Shown here: positions 27,502 through 38,401 of the stretch, in pieces
Layout of the letters: the number at the start of each line of letters is the position of its first letter
Numbering within the stretch: the stretch's first letter is position 1
From: DASPJR01 sp035628505
GTDB lineage: Bacteria > Planctomycetota > SZUA-567 > H5-PLA8
Assembly (NCBI GenBank): GCA_035628505.1
Contig: DASPJR010000157.1
Coordinates: 1-63,765 of the forward strand
DNA length: 63,765 nt
Direction: 5' to 3'
Translations under genes and position numbers: made by a program
Notes under the pieces: model-generated
Seen by the model: the letters and a program-made list of their open reading frames with translations, nothing else
Database searches by the model: none
Told to the model about the DNA's origin: nothing

Positions 27502-30500
27502 GCGCCGACTTCCTCTTCGTCAAACACCGGGTTGATCTTGTGGCGCTGCCACTGCTTTGAGCGCGCCACATCGTCGCCGATCTCCTGCGCGTTCAGGTTG
27601 GTCACCTTGCCCTGCACTTCCTTCAAGTTGATGTTCATGCGGTTGAGCACCTTCTGCGTGATCACCGTCGGCAGGAAGCGGCTGAGCGTCTGTTCGGTGC
27701 AGCCATAGGGGTAATCGACCAGGTACGGCAGCGCGTCGACCATCGCGCCGGCCAGCGTCGGGGAATAGCGCACTTCAAGTCGGCTGTCGGTCTCGCGGCG
27801 CTGCGCTGGAACATTCACGGTGAAGCTCGCCGAGTTCTTATCTGGACGCATCGCGCCGGCGACGCTTTCGGTCTTGACCATGCCGTGGACGTACGACGGG
27901 AACGTCATTTCCATGGCATCGGATTCTTCGTCCGTAATCGCGCGGACGCGCACCTTCGGCTGCCCGGAGGCCAGCACTTTCACGCGCCAATCGACGCGCT
28001 TTTCGCCGGTCGCATCGACATCGACGCTCTGCTTCGTGTTCGCGCCCGCCTGCAGCGTGCCGCTGTCAACTTCAAGCTCAACGCGCACGTTCTTCTTGTT
28101 CTTCAGATAGTTGTGAACATTCGCCGAGAGCACCACTTCGTCGCGCTCGGTAACGAACCGCGGCGCCTGCAGCCGCACGATCAGGTTCTTAGACGTGATG
28201 ATTTCAGCTTCGCCCTGGCCCACGCGCGTGCCCTGGCCCATGCTCCAGACTTTGATCTTCCATGTCGTCAGATTTTCAGGCATCGGCACTTCGATTTCAG
28301 CGATGCCATTCGCGGCCGTCACGATCTTCGCGGCCCAGTAGGCGCTGTCGGCAAAGTTCGAGCGCACCGTGGGCTCAACGTCGGGAGCTGACTGGGCATT
28401 CTGCTGCTCAAGCTCCTCTGCGCCGCGATCCTTATCCGCTGCCGCCTTTTCCTTTTTCCCGGCTTCCCGCAGTCCGAACGCGCCTCCTCCTGCATCCATC
28501 GCATTGGCGGCAGCGGCCGTCGGAGCTGGCGGAGCACCAGGAGCGTCGCTCTTGAGCTGCAGGTATCGATATTCACCCTCTCCCGCCCCGCGCCGCTCCT
28601 GTTTGGCGCCGGCCGTACGCGCAGCCAGGCTGTCCAGTTCGGCGGTGAGATAGCCGAACGCGCCAAGGAACTGCATGCCAATTTCATTGGGTTTCAGAAG
28701 ATGGGAACTGTAGGGCGAAAGGTTATGGAAATTCTGTTCGTAATGATTGCGGCGCCACTTCCAGAAGTGGCTGCGGATCTCCGGCACGTTTGAGCCGCCG
28801 GAGATGTACTCAATCGATTTGTCGTAGACGCTCACCACCGCCGAACCGCTGTAGGGCTCGCCTGACGGGTCCGTCAGCTTGAGCTGAATCTTCGCCTTTT
28901 CGCCAGGTTTGTACTGATTGGCGCTGGGGACGACGGCAACGTCGAGCACTTTGTTTTCCGGCGGCACGATCACTTCGCGCACTTCGCTGAAGAGCTTGCC
29001 GTCGCTGATCGTGAGCGCCTCCAGGAAGAAGTTGGGCATGTCCTTGCGGTGTATTTCAATCTCTTCGATGGTGCTCTTGCCCTTCAGGCGGATCACTTTC
29101 GGAGGAAGATAAACACCGTTGCTCGGCCGCGTGAACAGCAGCACCGTTCCGCCGGCACGATTGGAATTGATCATGAGCTGCACTTTTTCGCCCGGCTTGT
29201 ATTCGCGCTTGTCGGTGACCAGTTCGATGTTGTTGAAGCGGAACTGCGAGCCGTCGAAGCCTTCACCCATGACGACGAAAAGATAGCCGCCCTCGATCGT
29301 GTGATTCTTCGCATCGGAGACGCTGTAGCTGATGCGGTACTGGCCGGGCTGGTCAGCTTTCATCTGCTGCTGCGCTTTGCCCTGAGCATCAGTGTCGATC
29401 GCCCATTCCTGGACCTGCGTCTCGACCGGCTGGCTGTCCTTGTCGTAAGCGATCTTGAGCAGCTTGAGTTTGCCTTTGCCCTGCACGGGCTTGTTGTCGA
29501 GCGTCTGCGCGGAGAAATCCGCCTTGATGACATCGCCGACGCGGTAGTGCCCGCGGTCGACCCAGGCGTACACGCGGTAGGGGCTGCGTGCGACCATGAC
29601 GCTGCCGCTTCCGACGATCGTGCGGCGTGACTGGTCGGTGACCTCGGCAGTGATTTCATATTTGTGATCGGTGTCGGCGTGCACAGCTTTTGCAACCGCC
29701 GTATCGATCTCGACTTTCACTGTTCCGTCCGGCTCAATGGGCACTTCGTTTTCAATGACCAGTTCCGGCTGTTCATTGCGCGCGCCGTACCACCAGGGAT
29801 AAGGCCGCTTGCAGCCCCACGCAGCGAAGCCTGGATACCAGGCGTAATCGCCGCCGAACCACCAGTAACCCCCGTTGTAGAACCAGTCCCAGCGCACTGC
29901 CGGGTACCAGTTGGCGCTGTAGCTGCTGCGCATCACCTTGTACTTCACTTTGGCGTCAGTGACCGGCGCGCCGAAATAGTATTTCGACGTGATCTTTGCT
30001 GTGATCTTCTCGCCGAGCATCACCGGTTCGTTCGGCGCGTCGATCTTCACTTCGAACTCCGGCTTCTTGTATTCTTCCAGCCGGAACGTCGCGCCAGGCC
30101 ACCAGTTCTTCACATTGATGCTGTAAGCGCCGAGCGTGGCTTCCTTATCGAGCGTGAGCTCGCTGTCAAAACCGCCGTATTCGTCAGTCTCGAAGTCCTT
30201 TTCAAGAATCTTTTCGCCCTTCGGATTGTTGATCAGCAGGGTTACGCGCGTGTTCGCGAACGGCGATTTGCCCTCGTGATCGTACTTGGCCTGGCCCAGC
30301 CAGACTTTAAACTTCACCGGCTGATTGGGACGGTAAGCCGGGCGGTCGGTGATGATGAACGCTTTGTTCTGCTGGTATTCAGGCTGATAGTAATTGCCAT
30401 ACCATACGTTGGTGAAGCCCAGGTACGCAAAGCGCCCGTCGGCCGTGTTCGCCGTAGCGATCCATTGCATGTTGTTGGGCATGATCTCTTGCGTAGGGCG

Positions 30501-32255
30501 GATCTGGCCATCGGCGTCGCTGGCCTGCACGAATTGCTTCGTGTCCACCTGCCAGTTGTTGTCCTTGATGTGCCGCTGCTGATAGCCGAAGAATTCCACT
30601 TCGAGGCCGTTCAGCGGCTGGCCGGTAACGGAGTCAGCGACGTAGTACATCGCCTGCTTGTCGAGCTGTTTCTTGACGATCGCTGTATCCGAGAGCCAGA
30701 TGATGATGCGGCTGGCATTGCCATCCGGGATCTGCGCGGTCAGCAGGTACGCGCCGGATTTCTGCAGCGGCGTCGTGATTGTCGTCCGGCGATCGAAGTG
30801 CTTGTCGCGCGGATCCAGCGCCTGTTCCCACTGTGCGACCTGCTTTCCGACATACTGCTGCTGGTTCTGCTGCACGAGCTTGTAACCGATGTTCGATACG
30901 TCCAGGCGCTGCCAGTCGATCTGCTTCGGGCCGGCTTTCAGATAGGCTTTTGTATCGTCGAGGAGCTTTTTGACCTCGATCTCCTGCGCCGTGAAGCTCA
31001 CCTTGTTTGCGTTGCGGAAGCGGAACTCGATGGTCGCGTTCTTCCCCGCCGGCTGCATCATGACCGGCTCAAACTGGCCCCAATTGCCCGTGATCTGGCT
31101 CAGCCTGTGCCTGGCGTTCTCTGAACCATTTGGATACTCAGCGATGCTGCGCTTCCAGTATTCAGCGGCTTTCGGGTACTGCTGGCGGTCTTCGAAGATG
31201 CCGGCGAGCGCTTCGATTGCATTCTTTGCGTCGTTCTGCCCTTTGAATTCCGCGGCGATGCCCTGGTACATCTTGATGAAGTTGAATTCGTCGGGCAGCT
31301 TGAAGCGCTTGATGCCGGTGGCAAGCTTCGCGATCGTCTCGTCTTCACCCAGCGTGCTGACGGCATACGGGCCGCTTTCTTCCTTATCTCCGGACGTGGC
31401 GCTGACGCGGCCGAAGCCGGCCATCGAGCGCACGTCGAACTGCTGCTGCAGAAATGCCGCGAAACGCATGCGCACGGTTGACGTGTTCTGCGGATTCATC
31501 TCCGCGGCCATCGCCAGCGTCCAGCGCCAGCGCTCGCCGTCGTTCTGAGCCGCTTCGAAACTCTTCGGCACTGTGTAGTAAACCGGGTTGCCGTCGGCGC
31601 CGACGGGCGCTCCGCGCACTTCTCCGCCGTGACCCCAGCGGCCCCGGCCGCGATAGCCGTAGCCTTCTTCGTAATCCGGCAGCGTCTTCAGGTCGGTCAG
31701 ATACTGCAGACGCCACGCGTCAGTGTTGCCGCTGCGCTGCAGCATTTCCGAGAAGCGCAGGTAAAACGTGCCGGCCGCGACTTTGTCCGGCTCGGCTTTG
31801 ATCAGCTCGAGCGCCTGAGTCATCAGCTGCAGCGCGCGCGCGCGGTCGCGCTCAACGCTCATCACGTACTGCCCGCCTCCGCGATGGTTCAAACGGTGAA
31901 ACTTTCCGGCGACGATGTAACCGTAGTGCGGATCATCGCTGATCGTCTGCGCGGCGGCCTGCAGCAGTTTCCAGTTCCGGGCATGAATCTCGATGCACTT
32001 CTCGCGCAGTTCGTCGAACTCGTTGTAGCGCCCCAACCGCATCAGGCACTGACCGGCCTGCGCCAGGTCCTCGCCGACTTTCTGCGGATCGCCTTTCGCG
32101 TCGGCGGCAAGCTTGCTGAAAAGTCCGAAGGCGTCTTTCCAGTTTCCCTGCTGCATCAGCTTGGCAGCGTTCAGGCGCTGCTCGTCCTGGCCCTCGCCGG
32201 CAAACAGCGCCGCACACCCGCCCATCAGACACATTGCCAACAGAAGCCGGCTCAT
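27502..32255 (-). CDS. Alpha-2-macroglobulin family protein, N-terminal part with thioester; frameshifted at its 3' end
   Basis: It starts at ATG 32255 behind GAGGGCGTTCT with a signal peptide (LLLAMCLMGGCAALFAG). An N-terminal helical TPR-like region (about 25-400) precedes the MG domains, including MG2/A2M_N (RPAYRPNQPVKFKVWLGQ) and the bait-region segment. The A2M domain (SNFADSAYWAAKIVTAANGIAEIEVPMPENLTTWKIKVW) comes before the thioester motif YGCTEQTLS with Cys at residue 1519. Bacterial macroglobulins trap proteases in the periplasm or at the surface. At about 27500-27503 (GCATGG on the minus strand) one base appears missing. The original frame then runs on nonsensically to 27264 while homology continues in the frame of 26086-27501. 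Confidence 0.9.
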
Positions 32256-32289
32256 AGAACGCCCTCACTCTCGTGAATTAAAACGCCGC

Positions 32290-32335
32290 ACTCCAACCCG
32301 ACTCCAGACTCTAAGACTCCCGACTCCGGACTCGT
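32290..32335. repeat. 'gactcc/agactc' word repeat
   Basis: Five variants of the hexamer-like word (actcc, gactccagactc, gactcccgactccggactc) occur in tandem just upstream of the macroglobulin start. Confidence 0.6.
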
Positions 32336-32399
32336 AAACAAAACTTTATCCTTCGACGCCCCTGTGCAACGCGGGTTTCGCGGATTTTAATGGATTCGT

Positions 32400-32545
32400 C
32401 TCACGCAAAGCCGCAAAGACGGAAAGGTTGGATTAAAAACTTAAGATGTCAGTGCGTTACGCAATTATCGCTGAGGACGCCGCGCATCATGTTCTTCGAA
32501 AATAAGCCCTTTTCCGTTCTTTGCGCCTTTGCGTGAGAAATCTTT
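32400..32545. repeat. Inverted 'cgcaaag' intergenic repeat
   Basis: The left arm ctcacgcaaagccgcaaagacgg (32399-32421) is matched in reverse complement by the right arm ctttgcgcctttgcgtgag (32519-32537). The space between them (about 97 bases) shows no coding signal. It sits after the stop of the PKD protein gene. Confidence 0.8.
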
Positions 32546-32552
32546 CGCGTCT

Positions 32553-35456
32553 TTACCGCCGGAACGGCGTGGACTGCTTGGCGCGGCCGTTCTTGTCTTT
32601 CTTGGCCTTATACTGTACGGGCGGCTGAGCCACATACGGCTGGCCATCTAAAGTCAGCATCATGTCGATGTTGCGAATGACGCCGGCCTTTGGCGTGTCG
32701 GCGTTGGTCAACCCGGCCGCGGCGAGCTTCTCCGCGAGCGCGCCGCCGATGGTGAACGTGATCTTCACCGCGCCGCCCAGGAAGACCTTCTTCTTGAGTT
32801 TGCGCGTGAGTTTGAAGCGGTCCTTGCCGGCCTTGGCCTGGCCGTTTTTGTTTAGCGTAAACGTCTGCGTGTTGCCGCTGACATTCACGATGACTTTCTT
32901 GTTCGTCGGATCCCAGTTCGGCGGCAGCACCAGGGCGCCGGTTACGGTCACCTTGTCGCGGCCGGGCTTTGCAAAGTTCAGCGAAATGCTCGCCTTCGTC
33001 ACCGTCCAGGGACTCACGACAGGCGCCGAGAGCAGCAGTGAGGCGCTGGCCAGACCGCCTCTGCCGTCGTTGGCTGTCACCGTCGCCACGAACGGGCCGT
33101 TGGTTGCGTAGGTGTGACTGGGCGTTGCGCCGCTTGCGCTCGTGCCATCGCCAAAATCCCAGGTGTACGTCAGCGCGTCCCCGTCGGGGTCAAAGGCGAG
33201 CACCGTAAATTGAATGGGGTTATTGCCGATGGCGATGGGCGGCTCGGCAGTCGGACTGACCACGATGAACGGACGGTTATTCGGATCCACGTACGAGAAG
33301 GCAAAGCCGCTGCCCAGCGGAATGGCCTGGTTGACCGTGTTCATGAAATAGCCGTCTTTGAGGTCCACGCGCTTTGCGCCGTAAGTGTCCAATTGTCCCG
33401 TGTAGGTAATCTCGAGCGTGCGCGCGTCGATCCACGTCAGCGCCGTTGCGTCCATTCCCGCAGGCAGTCCGACCTGCCGGATGTCGGTGCGCGAGGTGTC
33501 CATGTCCACATTGAACATCACCCGCAGAGGCGGGCGGTTGGTCGTCACGCCGCTGCCGTCTGCGGGAGAACTGTCGACCACGATCGGCCTTCCCCCGCCA
33601 TCGGCCACGATCACCTGAACCGTGCGCTGCGTGCTGCCGCCATTGCCGTCAGAGACCGTCACCGTCGCCGTGTAGCTGCCGGCGGCCGTGTACACATGCG
33701 GCACGGACGGCCCGTTTCCAGACGGCGTGTTGTCGCCAAAATCCCAGATATACGTCAGCGCGTCGCCGTTGGGGTCGCTGGCATTGACCGAGAGCGTCGC
33801 CGTATCGCCGACGGCCACCGGCTGCGGCGTGGCGCTGATCGAGGCAATCTGCGGAGCGCCGTTGGGCTGCGCGGTCGTGCCGAAGATGAACGAGTAGCCG
33901 CTGCCGGTTGGGATCGACTGGTTGACCGGATTGACGAAGTAGTTGTCTTTCAAATCCACGCGCTTGGCGCCGGCCGTCGTCAGCTGTCCCGTGTAGAGAA
34001 TATCGAGTGTGCGGGGGGTGCTCCACTGCAGCGCCGTTGCCGTCAGTCCCGCGGGCAGGACGACCTGCTGAACGCTCGTGCGCGTCGTGTTCATGTCGAC
34101 GCTGAAAACCACGCGCAGCGCCGGCTGTGCGTTGCTGGTCGTCGATCCATCGGCAGGCGTTGTGCTCACAATCACCGGCCGGCCGCCGCCATCGCCGACC
34201 ACCACCGTGACATTCTGCTGCGTGCTCAGCACGCCGTCGGAGACAGTCAGCACCGCCGTGTACGTTCCGACCGCCGTGTACACATGCGTGGGATTCGCGC
34301 CCGCTCCCGCCGGCGTGCTATCGCCGAAATTCCAGCTGTACGTGAGCGCGTTGCCGTCCGGATCAACCGCCGTCGACGCAAAGCTGGCCGGCTCGCCGAT
34401 AGCCGCAGGCTGCGGCGAGACAGAGGCGGAGGCGATCAGCGGCGCGCTGTTATTGGCGCCGTAGAAGAACGAGTAGCCGCTGCCGAATGGAATGGACTGG
34501 TTGACGGGATTTATGAAATAGCCGTCTCTGAGGTCCACGCGCTTGGCGCCGAAGCTGGCGAGCTGGCCCGTGTAAAGAATGTCGAGCGTACGCGCGTTGG
34601 TCCACTGCAATGCAGTCGCCGTCAGGCCAGTGGGCAGGAAGACCTGCTGGATGTCGGTGCGAGTGGTATCCATGTCGACATTGAAGACGACCCGCAGAGC
34701 CGGCTGGTTTGAGGTAATCGTCGAGCCATCCACAGGCGTGGTGCTGACAATCACCGGCCGCCCCCCGCCATCGCCGACGACGACGTTGAGGTTCTGCGTG
34801 GTGTTGAAGCCGCCGTCTGAAACGGTGAGCGTAACCGTGTAAGCGCCAGTCGCTGCGTACGCATGCTGAACATTCGCTCCGGTGCTCACCGGCGAGCCGT
34901 CCCCGAAATTCCAGGTGTACGTGAGCGCGTCGTTATCCGGATCGGTCGCCGTCGCCGCGAAGCTGACCAGCTCAGTGATCGCCACCGGCTGCGGCGTGGC
35001 GGTCATGGAAGCGATCTGGGGAGGATCATTTGCTCCGGTGGAAATGAAGTTGAACGCGAAACCGCTGTTTAAAGCGAGCGACATGTTTCCGGCGCTCATG
35101 AAATAACGGTCTACAAAGTCAACGCGGTGAGCCCCAAAGCCTGAGATATTGCCTGTTGTCTGAATCTCCAGAGTACGGGCGTCGATCCAAACAAGGGCGC
35201 TGACGGTGAGGCCAGGCGGTACGTAAACGGCTGTCGTGTTCGTGCGTGTAGTGTCCATGTCCTGGTCGAAAGTCGCACGCAAGACCGGAGCTGAATTACT
35301 TGTGGATGAACCGTCGACAGGGATTGAAGCGATGATGATTGGCGTCGTGCCGTTTCCGGCCAGCGTCATTCCAATGTTCACGCCAAGACCGGAGTTCTCA
35401 CCTGCGAACAGAACCTGGAGACTGAAAAAAAGTACGCAGCACCAACCCGCCCGCAT
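32553..35456 (-). CDS. Secreted repeat protein: four alternating Big_5-like and PKD units plus shared C-terminal domain
   Basis: The start is at ATG 35456 (AGGAGTTACG), giving 967 aa with a signal peptide (MRAGWCCVLFFSLQVLFAG). Four ~200-residue units follow. Each has an Ig-like Big_5 module (SxPVDGSxTxxxxPxLRVxF, DMDTTRT, YTGQLxxxGAKRVDLxDGYF) and a PKD domain (YTWNFGDG, SNGxG-type HVYTAxGxYTxxxTVSDG). The ~150-residue C-terminal domain (KASISLNFAKPGRDKVTVTG, TFTLNKNGQAKAG) is shared with the DUF6288 protein. Successive units are very similar at both protein and DNA level. It resembles an extended surface stalk or adhesin. It lies downstream of the chaperone-like gene (72-base gap), probably in the same operon. 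Confidence 0.88.
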   Translation of the reverse strand: MRAGWCCVLFFSLQVLFAGENSGLGVNIGMTLAGNGTTPIIIASIPVDGSSTSNSAPVLRATFDQDMDTTRTNTTAVYVPPGLTVSALVWIDARTLEIQTTGNISGFGAHRVDFVDRYFMSAGNMSLALNSGFAFNFISTGANDPPQIASMTATPQPVAITELVSFAATATDPDNDALTYTWNFGDGSPVSTGANVQHAYAATGAYTVTLTVSDGGFNTTQNLNVVVGDGGGRPVIVSTTPVDGSTITSNQPALRVVFNVDMDTTRTDIQQVFLPTGLTATALQWTNARTLDILYTGQLASFGAKRVDLRDGYFINPVNQSIPFGSGYSFFYGANNSAPLIASASVSPQPAAIGEPASFASTAVDPDGNALTYSWNFGDSTPAGAGANPTHVYTAVGTYTAVLTVSDGVLSTQQNVTVVVGDGGGRPVIVSTTPADGSTTSNAQPALRVVFSVDMNTTRTSVQQVVLPAGLTATALQWSTPRTLDILYTGQLTTAGAKRVDLKDNYFVNPVNQSIPTGSGYSFIFGTTAQPNGAPQIASISATPQPVAVGDTATLSVNASDPNGDALTYIWDFGDNTPSGNGPSVPHVYTAAGSYTATVTVSDGNGGSTQRTVQVIVADGGGRPIVVDSSPADGSGVTTNRPPLRVMFNVDMDTSRTDIRQVGLPAGMDATALTWIDARTLEITYTGQLDTYGAKRVDLKDGYFMNTVNQAIPLGSGFAFSYVDPNNRPFIVVSPTAEPPIAIGNNPIQFTVLAFDPDGDALTYTWDFGDGTSASGATPSHTYATNGPFVATVTANDGRGGLASASLLLSAPVVSPWTVTKASISLNFAKPGRDKVTVTGALVLPPNWDPTNKKVIVNVSGNTQTFTLNKNGQAKAGKDRFKLTRKLKKKVFLGGAVKITFTIGGALAEKLAAAGLTNADTPKAGVIRNIDMMLTLDGQPYVAQPPVQYKAKKDKNGRAKQSTPFRR

Positions 35457-35528
35457 CGTAACTCCTGGCGATACTTGCAACACGGTGTCTGATCAAGCGG
35501 TCTCATGCGATTCGGGTGCCACAAAAGG

Positions 35529-36437
35529 CTATTTTTGCTCCGGTGCAATTTCCACGCGGACGCGGATAAAATCCGTGTTGCCAGCGTCATCTTGCACGAA
35601 CACCAGCTCTTCGTAACGTTTGCCGCGCAGCGCATCGGAAGCGACGTTGATACTGAAAGAAACTGTTTTTGTCTCACCCGCCTTCAAAGTGAATTTCGAC
35701 TCAGAAGGATTGACCCAGCTTGAAGCAACGACGGGCAGATAGCCCGTGCCGAAATACCGATCATGCTTTCCGTTTTCCGGAACAACATCCGTAATCTTTT
35801 TGAGTGTGAACGTACGCTCTGCGTCAGAATTGTTGCGAATCTTTGCCGGATACCTCAGGCTGATCCCCGGCGGCGTACCGGTAATTGCGCAGATCGATGG
35901 CGTAAGGCCGATCTTGCCCGCATTTGCACCTTCACCGGCCAGAGATGCAACTGTTTCGATCTGAATTCGGGAGGCGACGCGCAAGCCCACTACGCCCTGT
36001 TTTGATTTTCCAGGGCTACAAACCACGACCACCATCCATTTGCGATTGAAATACTCCGGCTTATCCGGAATTTTCACAAACAGGCTGATCGGCTTGGAGG
36101 ATTTCGCCGGTACTTCAACTTCTTCTTTGTCCAGGCGGCACCAGGATGCATCGGGAATCTCTTCGTATCCAAATTCCCAGCGACCGATGGCTTCCCGCGG
36201 CTTCACGACCTTTACCGTGAAGAACTCCTGCTTCTCTGTCCCATTAAAAACTTCCAGCGCGATGCCACGCTCAGCCACGTTGATTTCCGGTCCGCCCGGC
36301 ACCAGGTTCTCAACCAGAACCATGCCTGGTCCAATGCCGAAGCCGCCTGACGGCTCCTCGCCGGAAAAAGCGGCGGCAGCCGTGAGGAGGACCACGGCTG
36401 CCGGAACGAGTGACACATGAACTTGCTGCTTACGCAT
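35529..36437 (-). CDS. Exported chaperone-like/Ig-like beta-sandwich protein
   Basis: The start is at 36437 (AGGAGCAACGC); a longer frame to 36563 overlaps the preceding gene. The product is 302 aa. After the signal peptide (AAVVLLTAAAAFSG), the first half is an Ig-like domain (VENLVPGGPEINVAERGIALEVFN, FGYEEIPDASWCRLDKEEVEVPAKSSKPISLFVKIPD). The second half ends in another beta-sandwich typical of terminal assembly or surface-protein modules (FTLKAGETKTVSFSINVASDALRG). The 'PxSW...E..VP..S......IPD' phrase resembles periplasmic Ig-like proteins found beside secreted repeat proteins in uncultured phyla. It starts 13 bases after the upstream TIG gene, so it is co-transcribed with it. A role as secretion chaperone or minor subunit is an inference. 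Confidence 0.7.
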   Translation of the reverse strand: MRKQQVHVSLVPAAVVLLTAAAAFSGEEPSGGFGIGPGMVLVENLVPGGPEINVAERGIALEVFNGTEKQEFFTVKVVKPREAIGRWEFGYEEIPDASWCRLDKEEVEVPAKSSKPISLFVKIPDKPEYFNRKWMVVVVCSPGKSKQGVVGLRVASRIQIETVASLAGEGANAGKIGLTPSICAITGTPPGISLRYPAKIRNNSDAERTFTLKKITDVVPENGKHDRYFGTGYLPVVASSWVNPSESKFTLKAGETKTVSFSINVASDALRGKRYEELVFVQDDAGNTDFIRVRVEIAPEQK

Positions 36438-36450
36438 GCGTTGCTCCTGA

Positions 36451-37452
36451 TTACTGAGGTACTGCAGTGATCTGAACCGTTGAGGTGTACTGCTCGCCAG
36501 CGATGACAGGCGCGGCAATCGCGTCAGGCGCCACCATCCGCAAGACCAGAAGTGTCGTCGCATTCAGCGCAAGGTTATCGACCTGCGGAGCAACCGGTGC
36601 AGTGGTCGCAAGATTCGCGAACGCTCCACCGCCCCAGCTTCCTTCCAATGTGAACTGATTCGTACCAACTGCTCCTCCCAGCGTCCAGCGGGCCGTGTTG
36701 GTGGCGTTTGCCGCATCGGTGGCCAGAGCAAAGAGGTCGACTGGATTGCGTGTGCGTGAAACGTTCTGGATTCGCAGAACCTTGGTGCCATTCGCTGTGT
36801 CATTCGAGCTGTAAGACGGTGCGCCAGCGGTGCTCAGATCGACAGCGTACCCAGCGCCACCAACAACGAACGCCGGGGAAATATCACCGTCTCGAACAAT
36901 CCAAGTGAACGCGGCGATCGAGTCTGCTGCGAAGGACACGCCCATATCGTCCTCGCCGTCGAGTGCTGCCACGCCAGTCGTCGTATTGCCTGTACCCGCG
37001 TCCCACGTAATGTCCGCACGCGCTTTAAGAGTCATCTTGACCAGGACTTGCAGATTGTTGTTTTCACGTTTCATTTCGTAGGTTTGCCCTGTATTCACAA
37101 ACCCGCCACCAATATCTGCCCGAACATTGTAGAAACCGGCCTTAGGCGTCGCGTCCGCAGTAATCGTAATGTACAGTTCGGTGTTATCCGCCTTCACCGA
37201 AACAATTGTGCAGGTTACAATCTCTGCAGCATCATTCTGATGCTGCATTTGTACAGCAACGACGGCATTCAGGTTAGTACCCGTAATCGTCGCTACCTTT
37301 AGATCAGTGCCGGCCGGCCCACCGATGTTGTTCATCGAGCCCGAGTTAGGGCTGATACCCGTATAGGTGGTTCCCGCCATCGCGCTGCTTGCCGCACCCA
37401 TGATGGTGAGCATCATCGCGGCTATTAAAATTTTTCGCAAGCCGTAGTTCAT
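36451..37452 (-). CDS. Exported TIG-domain protein with 'WTLGGAVG' C-terminal module (paralogue A)
   Basis: A 333-aa protein behind a strong site (AGGAGGAGGAAATC). The signal peptide is MNYGLRKILIAAMMLTIMGAASSAMA. A TIG/IPT domain (about 27-130; GISPNSGSMNNIGGPAGTDLKVATITGTNL) is followed by a ~190-residue module that begins at RADITWDAGTG and carries TNTARWTLGGAVGTNQFTLEG and a final VIAGEQYTSTVQITAVPQ. The same module ends the neighbouring proteins at 37544 and 38698. I do not recognise a named Pfam family for it. Tightly co-transcribed with the chaperone-like gene. It is a likely structural subunit or secreted surface protein. Confidence 0.75.
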   Translation of the reverse strand: MNYGLRKILIAAMMLTIMGAASSAMAGTTYTGISPNSGSMNNIGGPAGTDLKVATITGTNLNAVVAVQMQHQNDAAEIVTCTIVSVKADNTELYITITADATPKAGFYNVRADIGGGFVNTGQTYEMKRENNNLQVLVKMTLKARADITWDAGTGNTTTGVAALDGEDDMGVSFAADSIAAFTWIVRDGDISPAFVVGGAGYAVDLSTAGAPSYSSNDTANGTKVLRIQNVSRTRNPVDLFALATDAANATNTARWTLGGAVGTNQFTLEGSWGGGAFANLATTAPVAPQVDNLALNATTLLVLRMVAPDAIAAPVIAGEQYTSTVQITAVPQ

Positions 37453-37543
37453 GATTTCCTCCTCCTGTTCACCCGTTCCCCGTTGTGTCCGGCCGGGATC
37501 CCCGCCGGACCCGCGCCTCGTGTCTACCCGCCTGATTTCCGCT

Positions 37544-38401
37544 TCAGTTCGCCGTAGAGGTCAGTGTCACCGTCGTCGTCTGCTGCACGCCAGCCGTGCC
37601 CGCCGAGATCGTCGTCGGTGTCGTCATCTCAAGTACCAGGGGCTGATCGGTCCCCTTCTGAAGATTGTTGGTCAGGGTCTGGGCCACGGTCGACAGCGTC
37701 ACAAAGGCGCCACCGTTCATTTGTGCGCGAAGCCGGAAAACGTCGACTGCTCCGACTGCGGCACCCAGTGTCCAGCTCGCCGTGTTCGTCGCCATGCCCG
37801 TGATCGTGTTCGTCGCGTTCGTCGGCGAAACGTTGGAAACGTTGATTACTTTGTTGCCGTTGCCAGCATCACTGGTCAGGTAAGTAGTAGCAACGTCTGC
37901 CATCGGGCCGAGCGCTGCATCGGAAACAACCCATACGTAAGGAGTAATGCGCTGCGCGGCCAGCGTGTGATTAACGCCGGCATCATCCAGTGACGTGCCG
38001 TCGCCCCACTGAATATCCGCGCGCTTGGGGATCGTCACGCGCACGGTGACCTGCAGCGTGACGTTGCCGGTCGTGTAGGTATAGAAAATCGTGGCGTTGC
38101 TGGCGATGCCGTTGTTCACAACCACAGCGGCCGCGCCGGCTGCCCTCGCCGGCGTAACCGCGCTGATCTGTGTACCGCTGATGATCGTGAAGCTCGTGGC
38201 CGCTGTGCCGCCGAAGGTGACCGACGTCACGTTGGGGTTGTTAAAGTTCGTACCGGTTATGGTCACCGTCACACCGCCGGCGATCGTTCCCGCGTTCGGC
38301 GAAACGGCTGTGACCGTCGGGGCTGCGGCAAAGGCCGCTCCCGAAAGCAGGCTCAGGAGGAGCAGCGCTGGCAGTCCCAGAGTTTTACGCGATGGTGTCA
38401 T
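37544..38401 (-). CDS. Exported TIG-domain protein with 'WTLGAAVG' C-terminal module (paralogue B)
   Basis: A 285-aa protein starting behind AGGATAAGAG. The signal peptide (LGLPALLLLSLLSGAAFA) is followed by a canonical TIG domain (PTVTAVSPNAGTIAGGVTVTITGTNF, about 27-115) and the C-terminal module (RADIQWGDGTS, NTASWTLGAAVGAVDVFRL, final TAGVQQTTTVTLTSTAN). It aligns with the product of 36451-37452 over its whole length with moderate identity, so the two arose by tandem duplication. The 91-base gap to the next gene suggests a shared transcript. A 296-base upstream gap with a perfect palindrome probably holds the promoter. Confidence 0.78.
   Translation of the reverse strand: MTPSRKTLGLPALLLLSLLSGAAFAAAPTVTAVSPNAGTIAGGVTVTITGTNFNNPNVTSVTFGGTAATSFTIISGTQISAVTPARAAGAAAVVVNNGIASNATIFYTYTTGNVTLQVTVRVTIPKRADIQWGDGTSLDDAGVNHTLAAQRITPYVWVVSDAALGPMADVATTYLTSDAGNGNKVINVSNVSPTNATNTITGMATNTASWTLGAAVGAVDVFRLRAQMNGGAFVTLSTVAQTLTNNLQKGTDQPLVLEMTTPTTISAGTAGVQQTTTVTLTSTAN

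Noticed and set aside
29664..31124. Plus-strand 486-codon frame
   Set aside because: Antisense to the macroglobulin gene, which has clear domains and a thioester motif.
33114..34712. Plus-strand 532-codon open frame antisense to the PKD repeat protein
   Set aside because: Repetitive Arg/Ala/Val composition mirrors the four sense repeats; no domain or start site.
32553..35456. Possible CRISPR-like or tandem DNA repeat array
   Set aside because: The repeated DNA encodes ~200-residue Big_5/PKD units in frame; there are no short repeats with spacers.
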